From Lenzites betulinus (Eukaryota > Basidiomycota > Agaricomycetes > Polyporales > Polyporaceae): DNA of 64,000 nucleotides. The notes beneath the pieces are model-generated. The model searched no databases, was not told the DNA's origin, and was given only the letters and a program-made list of their open reading frames with translations. Of this stretch, positions 1-10,299 are shown piece by piece (positions within the stretch are counted from its first letter, which is position 1; every line of letters begins with the position of its first letter). The stretch spans positions 269,892 to 333,891 of the forward strand of contig JABYQU010000046.1 of the NCBI GenBank assembly GCA_022264855.1, written 5' to 3'. A program made the translations under genes and the position numbers.

Positions 1-684
1 ATTATAGCGGCGGATGCTGGACTTACAGGAGAGCTATGCCGGTTCCAAACAAGACTCCATGTGAGAGGAAAACCTGGTATGGCTTGTCTTTTTGGCAGAG
101 GGATACCATCATCAGCGAGAAGACGCAGAGGAAAGACCCCAATGGGATCACCACCTACAGAAAACAAGGTAAGCATCTCGATTTATCGCGCGCCTAAGAG
201 CGCATATGTAGCACCAACCCTGGTACCGTGCGCATCGAAGATACGACCTGTAAAGGTACCGAAAAGGTATAGCAAGAACACTTGTATAGACCCAATGAAC
301 GCAATCGACGAAGATGAAGACGCTGGCAAGAGGGTGGTCTCGTAGTAGTCTTGAAATGTTCCCTGTGATGAACGCAGAAGCCAATGTTAGCACCCACATC
401 CCTAACATATGTTTCGCAACTTCAGCACATACATATGCGTTGATCATCCCGGCGGAGGCGAAGAGAGCGAGGGAAGAGCCCATGACGACCAACCACGCCT
501 CGCGTCCGCCATCCGGAACATAGTCGATCTCGTCTTGCACGGGAGGTGCCGGTGCAGGATTTTGTGCCTCCGCGTCGATGGATCTTGTGTCGGAGGGCGT
601 GTCGGAGGGTGTATCCACAATGGTGCTGCGTTCTGCGTCCGCACCGGACGGGGCCTCCGATCTTCGGTCCTCTTCATTGGCCAT
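1..684 (-). CDS. MFS transporter, monocarboxylate-permease-like (3' part outside window)
   Basis: Start at 684 (MANEEDRRSEAP), a polar Ser/Thr/Asp-rich cytosolic tail, then the hallmark PDGGREAWLVVMGSSLALF that opens TM1 in fungal monocarboxylate-permease-like MFS proteins. Introns at 363-432 and 155-218 join exons reading INAY-GTFQDYYETTLL, then IAFIGSIQVFLLYLFGTFTGRIFD by position (TM2), then VVIPLGSFLCVFSLMMV (TM3). A third donor (GTAAGT) starts at 26, so the gene continues beyond base 1. Family members move carboxylates or related solutes across membranes; substrate cannot be told from this fragment. Only about the first third of a normal ~450-residue protein is present. No break is seen in the part shown. 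Confidence 0.8.
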
Positions 685-1554
685 GGTGATATTGCCGCAG
701 CCGGCCGATTCAGTGTAGTGCGAGGATGGGAGTGTTGAAGCAAACGAGTGCGCGTGGACTGGCCGATGACGATTTCAGCTCTGCGATCCTTGGTGGCGGT
801 GACTCATGCAAAAGTTTGGAGGGACGGGAGCTCCATTCTACCAAGCTCTAGCCCATAAGTAGTGCAGCCTCGGCAAGCTCCTCGGACTTGATTGGCCTTT
901 CGAGCCTCGCGGAATCGGAGGATGGGAGTGGACAACGGATTGGTAATACATACTCATGTGTCCTGGTGGCATTGCTCAGAGTCAGATGCCTGGGGAGCCT
1001 GTTCGCTGGTGAAATTCATGAGGAGAATGACGTTCCTTCGGCCGCTTGCTGTCGCATCACGATCGCACGACGCAGTCTGAGTTCATTCGGCCATGGTATC
1101 CCGGCCGGCGGGTTCGCCGCTCGGTGCTTTGCACCTCTGCATCGCTGCGAGGATAATTTGCGACGCCTTTACTAGCGAATACGAATAATCCAGAGAGGTA
1201 TGAGGGAATTGTGTGCGCACAGCTTGAAGAGTGAACCGGGATAATGGGTGGTCGCCGTACCTAATAGTAGTACTCCTACGGAAATGAAGCGGAGCGCCAC
1301 AAACTGCGCGATTACTCTCGTTTGGGTTGCTGGGCCGAAGGCAGAGTCACTGCCTACAGTAGTGAATAGAATTGTCAAAGATTTTCATATGGCCATTAGG
1401 CATGGTTGAAGCTGGAAGTGTCAACTTCAGGGAGGTATCTATGTCTCTGCGAAAGACATCAACATTCAAACGTAAAGGAGCACATGTAACTGCTACCAGC
1501 ACGTCATCAGACCTCGGCGAAACCCAACCACTTCTGGCAGCGCGTCGATTCATC
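685..1554. other. Intergenic, no gene recognised
   Basis: Lies between the start of the transporter and the stop of the cyclin-box gene, both on the minus strand, so it should hold the transporter's promoter. Short ORFs on both strands show no recognisable motif or splice logic. Confidence 0.5.
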
Positions 1555-3980
1555 CTACGCGGAGACACGCGACAGGACATGAGTCACGGTCCCAGGAGGG
1601 TAGAAAGAGGTCGGACGCACATTAGTAATGCCCAAAATTTCTTGGATGTCGAGCCTGACCCCGCGTGACGCCTTCGCAGCGGCCTTCCGAAGCGTCTTCT
1701 CGTCCCGATTCTTGAGCCTACGCGCGCGGCCGTCACGCCCAGTTGTGTTGTATTTCCGCGCCAGAACCCGGAGAAGAGACTCAGAGAGCGCCGACGCCGT
1801 TAGCAGCGATATCGGATACCGTAGTGCATCGGGTCCTGAATGCGTTTCACCAGTCAGGATTATAAGCCCGGCGTGTGACTGAGGGCGTAAAGTAATGCTC
1901 ACGCTGCAGAACATCGCACAGTATCGCCCACGCCCGTTCCTGCGCACCGATCCATCCTCCGTCGAATGCAAGGAGTAGCCGGAGAGTCGGTAGAGCGGCC
2001 CAGAGCTCTGCCATAAATGCGCCCGGGGTGGCGATGCCGACACGAAAGACGACCGCTTCCAGAACGTCGCGCTGGGCGTTCTCAAGGTCATCAAATGTGA
2101 GGGCGTGTGGGGCGAGGTCTAGAAACTCGTGCGCATATATGACGTCGAGGGGATAGAGTACGTCGCGGTGGAACTGAAATTCCATATCACAGTGAGCCCT
2201 TTTGTCATGAAGAGCTGCCTCTGAGTATATGCGGACGTACCTTGATGCTCAGCGCTAGACAGGCGACGGCGATGTCCCACATAACAGCTTCAGCGGCCTC
2301 CGCATCGTCCAAGGACATGGCTGGAGAGTTAAGGAGCGAGAAATATCTCAGGAAAAGATGGCCGGCATGGAAGCGCATCTCCGGGCACGTCGCCAATACG
2401 TCATACAGGTCCCCTGGTGCATGCGTCGCCTCGTCTTCCTCCGGAGGCATAACCTATCAATCCTATGAACAAAATCGCAGCGCTCAGAAATGGGGACTAC
2501 ACACCTCTATGATCCAATCCACGCATTCTTCGATGATTTCGTCGTCAATTCCAAAGTGGGCGGTAGGACTCGCAATCCCTGCTCGACGAGGAAGTAGTGC
2601 AAAGGGGACAGGATTCATGTTACCCGCCCTCGGACGGTATCTGCACTCGCGAGTCTCTTCCTCCTCCAACCACGCCTCCACATCATTTTCATCTGCGCAT
2701 TCCGCTGTATCGTCTAACCAGAACTGTTCCTCTTCATCCTCAGCTCGCTTCAGCGGATGGTTAGAGACCCGTTCCTCGACATGGAACCCCTCCGCAATCC
2801 GGAGGTCGAGCTCGTTTTCCAGCAACCGAAGGATGCGGGTTTGCGCTGCGTCTTCCGCTGACAGAGGTCCACGGGGGATAAGTCCGAACGGAGGGGGATA
2901 GATGATAGGGATATCAGCGAGACCATCCTGCCGATCGGCTGCCGCTCGAGCAGTCGGTGTTGTCGGCACCGTTGGCGGGCAGCCGTTTGACCCCGGCGGG
3001 GTCACGCCAACGGGCAGTTCTTGCGAGGTAAGGACTTTGTCCGAATGTTTGACAGTCCTCGACAACACAGAGGAAACTGTAGCGGCCTGCAGTTGTAAGC
3101 ACAAATCGGTTCACTTCCCGCATGATAACAGGCTTACTGTAACGCCCGTATCGATACGTTCTGTCATACGCTCAACGTCGGAGCGCAGCGATTCAGCCCG
3201 CCGTAAGCTTCCAGCACCCTTAGCGTATCGAAAGCCAAAAGCTCCAGAGAGACCTGCAACGGTAGCTTTTTCAGGCTGGGCCCTTGGCCCCTTGCTGGCG
3301 GCACGACGTGTACTGGAGGATAGCCGGCATTTCTTCAGTGGTCGGGTGCGTGCGCTTGAGGCGGGAGCCGCAGAACCGTGTTGCGAGGTATGGCGGATGG
3401 GTGTATGCGGTCTTTCTTCACGAGAACGCTTTCTTGACGCAAGATACAGGGGGCGCACATCGGCAGGCTGTGAATCTGATGTTGGCCCGGTCGGTCCAAT
3501 AGATTGGTGAGACCCCAGTGAAGAGATATTCGCAGGGTCTGAACCAGACAGAGGCGGAGATACGGTATCACAGACAGACGTTGAAGCAGCAGAGAGGACT
3601 CCAGACTCAGGCAGCGTAGCAAGCAGAGGAGAGAGCAGCGAAGGACGAGAAACATGAGAAGCATGAGACCCATGCCGTTGCAGTTGAACAGCACGCAGTA
3701 GGTGGTGTAGCCGCTCAGAGAAAGATAGCTGCCCAGCAGTATTGCCCAAGTTGCTGCCGTCGCAAGCCACAAGTTCTTCCCGATCATCCTGCGGTGTTTC
3801 CGCACCGGTATGTCCTGGATTGGCCAAAGAATCATAGAGGGGTAGAAGCTGTTTGTGGTTTCCCTTAGGATACAAGACTACCATTTTCCTAGAGGCTGTT
3901 TCATCGAGCAGATCTTCGGGAGGCGTCATGAGTGTGGGAGATGAAGAAGGCGGAGGTGATGATACAGTTCCGTCATCCAT
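1555..3980 (-). CDS. Cyclin-box protein (Pho85-type or other fungal cyclin), 729 aa
   Basis: Five exons (3980-3138, 3086-2505, 2453-2241, 2173-1903, 1835-1555) total 2190 nt, exactly 730 codons. The N-terminal half is low-complexity and Ser/Pro-rich, with KR-rich patches (residues ~215-260) that look like nuclear-localisation signals, then an acidic stretch. The cyclin box spans exons 3-4: AVMWDIAVACLALSIK joins across the 67-bp intron to FHRDVLYPLDVIYAHEF, then FDDLENAQRDVLEAV, the helix pattern of fungal cyclins that bind a CDK partner. The C terminus is basic (RDGRARRLKNRDEK). Function as a CDK regulator is inferred from the fold motif; the CDK partner and cell-cycle role are unknown. An ATG 51 nt upstream (4031) is in frame and is an alternative start. 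Confidence 0.72.
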
Positions 3981-4488
3981 ACTGTGAAAACCGGAATGAG
4001 TGGCTGTCGAAATTTTTGACTGTGAAAGCAATCGGTAAGTTGTGTCGCCAGAAGGTTAACACCAATAAACGTTGAACGTTTTCCAGCGATGCCGTACGGT
4101 ATGTAACGTCGTGGTACGAAGGCAAACGAGTGCAGGCGCGAGCGCGCGATACTGAACGCTTCGGCAAACGCCGTCATATAGGCGCTGAATTATATGTGGC
4201 TGTATGCGCTTCGATGTCTGCTTCAGAGTGTCTCGCTTTTCAAGAGTCACTGGTCCACAATCAAAAGGACAGGAGTTATATGCGATCAAGCAAACAAAAG
4301 CAGATTGGAGATATCCCATCTGCTGATGAGACTCCTGGTATACTGGGCACTGTTGAATTCATCCCGTTCGCAGGGCATAATGATACGCTACTGTACATCT
4401 GATATTATACAGCTGCTTTCAGTGGCTATAGTATTGGCATAGACTCACGGACGCCGGATGAAATGGTCCCCATCCATTAAGGCATTGT
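3981..4488. other. Intergenic between cyclin and hydrolase genes
   Basis: Upstream region of the cyclin-box gene and downstream of the hydrolase stop. Small ORFs here have no motif or splice support. Confidence 0.4.
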
Positions 4489-5838
4489 TCAGAGACGGCT
4501 CCGCTCCGGCTTTGACCGAGTGCTACTCCCTGGGGCAGCTCCCTCGGTTGAGCTCAGTGCTCCCCAAAGCGCGTTTGCGAGTCCCTCCGGCTGCATCTGC
4601 GGAATCTACGGCGGACATGAGAAATCATGAACACTGTAAATGATGGAGAATACGTACCAGGTGTCCTGCGTTTGGGACACGCTGGTCCGACGCATGCTTA
4701 TTCTGCGTGCCAAGGGACATCACTGTCCGTCTGATCTGCTCGGTGCTGCACGTTCGTTCAGTAAGCATATCCGGAATATGCGTGATCGTGAGGTCCTACA
4801 GAATAGGGTCGGGCAGCCCCCCATAGATGAAGTGCACCGGCATACGCTCACAGACGCTTGCAAGGTACCGGTACGCCTTCGTTCGTCCTAGACGGTCATT
4901 AAAACTAGCCTACGCAGCAAGAGATCTGACTTATAATTCTTCAGCGTAAAGAAGCGGACGCAAACATACCGCTTCCTGGGTCTTCGGGCACGTCAATGTT
5001 ACACCTTCCGTCTTGTCTGGATACTCTGCCGTCGGAAGCGTGCGCAGGCCATGCTCGACGTACAGCCGGAGCACTCGCTGGTCCCATGCCTTCCACGAGG
5101 GCCTACTTGAGAATTGGGCAAACGCCTCGTCGCGACTGGGCCAGATATCACGTCGCTTTTCAGCGCCTTCGCGCAATGGGTTGCGCGTAGTAGTGGTGGG
5201 TTCGCCTGTGGGTGGAAGGACCATTGGGTCGACGAGGATGGTGGCAACATAAGGGAGCTGTGGCTGATACGTCTGGGAAAGGATGCTGTGAGGAGAGCAC
5301 ATCAGAGGCTAGTTGTGAGGTCGAAGTATCCCAAGGAGGGTAGCTGGACGAAAGAACGCGTACATTGCGGTCGCGCCCATCGAGTGCCCGACACCGACAA
5401 GCTTCCGCTTGGAGAAGTCCACGTCGACACCCGTTCCGAGACCTGCAAGAAATAGATGGACGGCACGCGCGTACTCCTCCCAGGGGACTGTCGAGCGCGA
5501 GTCAGTACATCGTTGCCAGCCGGCGAAGACGCGCACTCACAGACCGGTACGTATCCCCACCGAAGCGTGTTTTCGTTCAGGATCGCAGCCTCGCCGTGGT
5601 TTGGTGCGTCGATGCACCATGCATCATGTATCTTGACCTTTCCAGGGCCGCGCAGGAGAGCGAACAGGTGCTCAAGGGTGGGCTCCCAGTGCTCCTTGTG
5701 GTAGCCGGTTGCGTGGGTGAAGATGAGAGTGAGCGCATCCGGGTCGTCGTGCGCGCAGTCTGCCGTCCAGTACCGACGGGCAGTGACAAGAAGCGGTAAG
5801 GCGGGGCGAGGGTCAAAGACGTACGAGGTCGTATGCAT
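4489..5838 (-). CDS. Alpha/beta hydrolase with an internal in-frame TAG
   Basis: Five exons (5838-5541, 5487-5364, 5285-4970, 4909-4658, 4605-4489) total 369 codons, all junctions in phase. THATGYHKEHWEP (residues ~41-53) is the oxyanion-side strand/loop, GVGHSMGATA carries the nucleophile elbow G-H-S-M-G with Ser135, FIYGGLPDPIL (~273-283) the acid-bearing loop, and VPNAGHLIPQMQPEGLA the catalytic His near residue 329. Codon 284 is TAG (plus-strand 4796-4798), between acid and His. Reading simply continues in frame after it, so the stop looks recent, a base error, or a truncating allele. Translation ending at 283 would lack the His and probably be inactive. It resembles peroxisomal or toxin-biosynthesis-type fungal hydrolases only in general; the substrate is unknown. 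A decayed paralogue lies at 8733-9740. Confidence 0.72.
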
Positions 5839-6483
5839 GGCTAGCAGGCTCAGGAGGGAGTGTATAGAGGACTCCGGGGAACATATACTCAATCAAGAAC
5901 GTCCGGATAAGACTGAGTTGCCGGGCCGGCCGCAGCTGATTAGTTTCCGGAGGCTAATGTAGACCATGTCAAGTAAGGGCGTGGACAGTCAACTGCTAGC
6001 CAGTACGCGCGTTGTCGCAGATACTCATGTTATAGCTGAATCTCTTGGGCGCATCGAGGGAGCATGAAGGAGAAACTCAGACAGACAGGGAAGACGCGGG
6101 CGAGACGCGGCGGTGAGTCACCCGCGCTCACGTGCGCGCGACGCTCGTGACCTGAAGAATCGCGATCGGCACTGATCGGCAGCCTGACGTCGTCCGGCTT
6201 CGCTCTCCTCCTCCTTTTCCCCACAACTCTCCTTTATTCCACAGCTTGTCTTTCGACCACCATCTGCTCTCTCAGCTGTGTGAAAACGCTTTCTGGACAG
6301 CCTATCCAGCCAGCGGTACGTTTTCTTCACTGCCGCATGCTTCTGAGAACACCGACATTCTGCTTCTCTCGCTTACGCCCGATCCGCGGACGCTCACCGC
6401 TGCGCTCTCTCACAGCGTCCCAGTCGTTCTTGTTTCAGTCTGCCACCCACGTCAGCTTCCCACTACCACGATACCATTGCGCA
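5839..6483. promoter_or_regulatory. Divergent intergenic region: hydrolase (-) and FAD synthase (+)
   Basis: The two flanking genes point away from each other, so this ~640-bp stretch must hold both promoters. I see pyrimidine-rich tracts at 6200-6480 before the FAD synthase ATG, common in fungal promoters, but no clear TATA box. Confidence 0.45.
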
Positions 6484-7943
6484 ATGGCCCGCGCAGACTA
6501 TACTGCAATCGCGCACGCCGTGTACGACCTCGCTGAAACTGGAGAAGATTCGCTCGCCGGCCCGGTCAAGGAAGCCTTGAAGGTGATAGACGAGGCATTT
6601 GATTCCTGGGGGTAAGTCTCACCACTGTTTCTCAGTTATCCGTACGGCTGTTCTTTATGTGAGGTGTAGTATGTTACCCCTGTCGCCAATAGGTTTGGAT
6701 ATTACACTCACCACAGATGGCAGTGAGGGGGTCTCTACAGAAAGACCTCGATGTTATTGTCTTACTTTCACATTTGTCCGGATGTGTCAGGATAGTGCCT
6801 GCGGCACCCGTGCACGCGTTTCCCGCTGCTATCTGTGCCTTTCGCTTGTCGTGTTGCTGATAACACCCCAGGGAAGAGCGAGTCTCATTGAGTTTCAACG
6901 GCGGGAAGGATTGTAAGTGTAGTATGGCTATACTAGGTTCTGTGCTAACTCTGCATAGGCACCGTCCTCCTTCACCTCGTTGCGGCTTCCCTTGGACGGC
7001 GGTCATCCGCTAACACACCGCCAAAGACGCTATCTGCCGTTTATATCCCCGTGCCCTCGCCCTTCCCGCAACTTGAAGAGTTCATCGATGCTGCCGCGCA
7101 GGTGTACGGCCTCGACCTCTTTCATTGTCCGCATCCAACTGGACCCAACTTCCCTGTGGAGACAGTCGCGACGCCTGGATCTGCGGGTCAGCTAGTCGCT
7201 GACTTACCGAAGAACGTGAAAGGTGGAGAGGGCATGCGGGCCGCGCTTCAGTTGTACAAGACGCGGTTCCCGCAGATCGAGGCGATTCTCATCGGTACAA
7301 GACGCGGAGACCCCCACGGAGGTTCGTCGCCCGGCGGTTATCACTCCGCAGTGCTGTAGCCTTACGCCATTTGACAGCGAAACTGGGGTTCCGAAACCCC
7401 ACCGATGCAGGCTGGCCTCAGTTCGTACGGGTGAACCCCATCATCAACTGGACGTACGCGGATGTATGGGCGTACCTGCGGCGGTTCGACGTCCCATACT
7501 GCAGCCTGTACGACGAGGGATATACGTCGCTTGGCTCGACATACAACACGTTTCCCAACCCCGCGCTCCGCGTGTCGGACCCCTCTTCGAAACCAAATGG
7601 CCGCCCGAGCGCCTCAGCACAGCTCAACGGACATTCCACCACAAACCAGCGGGAACCTCTACCGGATACGTTCACGGTGCTGCACGACAGCGGCGATGCC
7701 GTCTGCATCGGCGATACTCCTGCGCGCGGCCCCCTCCCACACCGGTCGCTGCTGACCCACCTCACCGCCGATCCTGGGCAGATGTGCATAGTCGAAGCCG
7801 ACCTGCCCGACGTCATCGCCTCTGGGGCCGCATCGACCGCGTACCGGCCGGCGTACGAACTTCAAGACGGTTCGCTCGAGCGGGCGGGCCGCGCAGGCGG
7901 CGTTGCGCCTCCTGGACCCAACACAGCGGCAGCGGCGCCCTGA
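6484..7943 (+). CDS. FAD1: FAD synthase (FMN adenylyltransferase), PAPS-reductase-like family
   Basis: Four exons (6484-6611, 6872-6912, 6959-7321, 7378-7943) give 365 aa. It should transfer AMP from ATP to FMN, making FAD and pyrophosphate, in the cytosol. The PP-loop [17 protein letters not shown] falls at residues 47-63, split by the second intron exactly in the Cys codon. Then come the substrate-side strand [32 protein letters not shown], and the family signature [20 protein letters not shown], followed by [22 protein letters not shown]. The C-terminal tail has [17 protein letters not shown], as in other fungal Fad1 proteins. Length is normal for fungal Fad1 (~300-370). The first intron is long for this window (260 bp). 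No inactivating change seen. Confidence 0.88.
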
Positions 7944-8732
7944 GCATATCGCCGGCGCATGAATATGGAACGCCCGAAGTGCTGGGCTACTACGTTTGTA
8001 GCATTTGGGGGGCCAGGGCGAGTACGCTAGAAGGGAATTTGCGCTGTATTGTTATCATTTTGATGCGTTGCGTGCGTGGCATGTTGCGAAGTTTGTATGG
8101 ATTGACCGGTACCAGATACTGTATGATTCGTTTTGGAGCGCCGACCTCCCCTCGACTTGTTCGCAGTCTTGATGATGTAGTTAGTCCCAACAGGTGTGGG
8201 GTAACTCACGAGTCGTAGGTTGCATGCTCCGCCTGCCCGCCGAATACTAAACGTTGCGCAGTCCCCTAATGCATGGCTACAAGAAGCACCTGCGCGTGAG
8301 GAATTAAGAGGCAGTGCGTGTTTCCTTATCTCTTCAGTGCAGAGTGTCCTAAGTCGTCTTCGCTTTGCAGGTTACGTGACTTGCACGGCCGGTGAACAAA
8401 CGTGTGCCTAGAGCCGGTGTGAGAAGCTTTCGTCCGGTGAGCAGGAGTCGAGACTCAATGAGTCTCAGAACGCCGAACACACCTGTAAAGTGCGCCATGT
8501 GGAGGTAACGACGAGATTGAAAAACAACCTTCATACACTAATTCTCTGCCCCTTCCGTTCGCCCGCTTTGTAGTAAGAACGAGGTGTTGGACGCAGTCCG
8601 GTGTTGGATCGTACCCAATGTGCCGTGGAGACTCTGAACTCAATTGGCTGTCACGCTGCCCGGCTCCTACCCTTCCCAACCACAGTTCTTCAATTAATAT
8701 CAGTCTCGATGCGCCACCTTCTTCCTCTTGAG
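7944..8732. other. Intergenic, no gene recognised
   Basis: Between FAD1 and the hydrolase pseudogene. Short ORFs only; nothing supported. Confidence 0.4.
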
Positions 8733-9740
8733 ATGGATAGCACTTCGTACCTTTCCGGCCCTCGCCCCGCCCTCCCATTCTTTGCCACCGCACGCAGCCA
8801 CTAGACCGCCGACTGCTCCCGCGACGATTCGGACGCGCTCACTCTTGTCAAGTTCACCCACGCGACCCGTCACCACTAGGGCCACTGGGAACCCAACCTT
8901 AAGCATTTTTGTATCTCCTGAGTAACGCCGGCCAAGTGGAAATACACTATGCATGGTGCATTCACGCGCCAAACCACGGCGATGCTGCAATCCTGAAGAC
9001 ACGCTTCAGCAAGGATTCCTTGCGGACTGTGAGTGCACCTGTTCGTGCTGCGCGCAATATCGTACTGACTCAGGCACTGCAGTTCCTTGGGACGAGTACG
9101 CGCGTGCCGCTCATCTGTTTCTCGTAGGCCTCGGAATGGGCGTCGATGTCGATGTCTGGAAGCGGGACCGCGTCGGTGTCGGGCACTCGAAGGACGTGAC
9201 AGCTATGTACGTCCCTCGCTCGCAGGCTGCGAAAAGAAGACGAGCGCTCATGCGTCCCTCGTACAGGTTCCTCTCCCAGACATACCAGCCCCCGCACCCC
9301 TACATCGCCACAATTCATGTCGAATTGATGCTGCTCCCACCCGCCGACAAATTCCCCACCAACTCGCGCCACCCGATACTTGGAACGGCGGAAAAGGAGC
9401 GTCTAGCCGAGCCGCAAGGAGGCGTTTGCCCAGTTCTCGTGCAGGCCGTGGTGGAAGGCGTGGAATCGGCGGGTTCTGTGCTTATACGTCGAGCATGGCC
9501 TGCGTACGCTTCCGACCGTAGAGTACCCGGGCAAGACGGAGGTTGTGAAGCCTACTTGCCCAAGGACGCATGAGGCGGTGCATTCCTACTGTGCTGCATT
9601 ATACTGAAGGTAATACGTTTAATGTTTGCGCTGCACATGCCATGTTTTGTGACTGTCTCGGGCGGACGAAGGCGCACCGGTATCTCCCTCATGTCTCTGC
9701 ACATATACCGGTACGCTCTATCTGGAATGCGTAGGAGGTT
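8733..9740 (+). pseudogene. Decayed paralogue of the alpha/beta hydrolase
   Basis: Starts MDSTSYLSGPRPALPFFATARS, parallel to MHTTSYVFDPRPALPLLVTARR of the intact-looking gene at 4489-5838. Trp24 is now TAG, and a second TAG interrupts the HATGYHKEHW region (HATRHH-stop-GHWEP). A frameshift follows, after which AWCIHAPNHGDAAIL is recovered. Old splice sites are still visible (GTGAGT donor about 9030, CTGCAG acceptor before VPWDEYARAAHLFL). The nucleophile motif has changed from GHSMG to GHSKD, losing the second Gly. Downstream, SQTYQPPHPYIATIHVELM and RTKAHRYLPHV match the parent's later exons. Opposite strand and about 3 kb away: an inverted duplication that has been lost to mutation. Confidence 0.85.
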
Positions 9741-10299
9741 CCCTATCATGATGCTGTACGTCGTCGCAGCGTGCGCACAAGCGGGATATTCTCGTTGATC
9801 GAATATGCAGCACAGTGAGCGCTGAGTAGGCAAGACGGACGATCAGATCGATCACGCTCGACGCCATGCAGTGCAAGTGAGTGTCTGATCAGGGCGTTCT
9901 GTTTGCGGGACATTTGTTAACATTTGTTATGTGATTTTGTCATCTCCCAGCGGTGTATACAGGACTTTTTCGTCAGGCCCAGGCTCCCCAGATGGGGCTG
10001 GAAGGCCTTGTAAAGATGATCTGGGATGCGCTGACCTCGAACGCGGGAAGTGGGGCTCGGTCCAATTCCGAGCAATGCCGCCTCTGAATATCAATATTAC
10101 TAGCTATCACCACTGTGCAGAGTCCGTTGGAGGCCGTCCGCTTTTAATGACACACTATCCTTTCTGAAGGCAAATCAGTATCAGCGACCAATCGTACGCA
10201 ACAAGTAATATTTCAATCAATCCAAACAGAGTACAACACAAAGATACACTGCCAGCCGGTGGATACACGATATTCAGATAAACTCGGACATCACAGTCG
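9741..10299. other. Intergenic, no gene recognised
   Basis: Between the hydrolase pseudogene and the stop of the aspartic peptidase gene. No supported coding or RNA feature. Confidence 0.4.
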
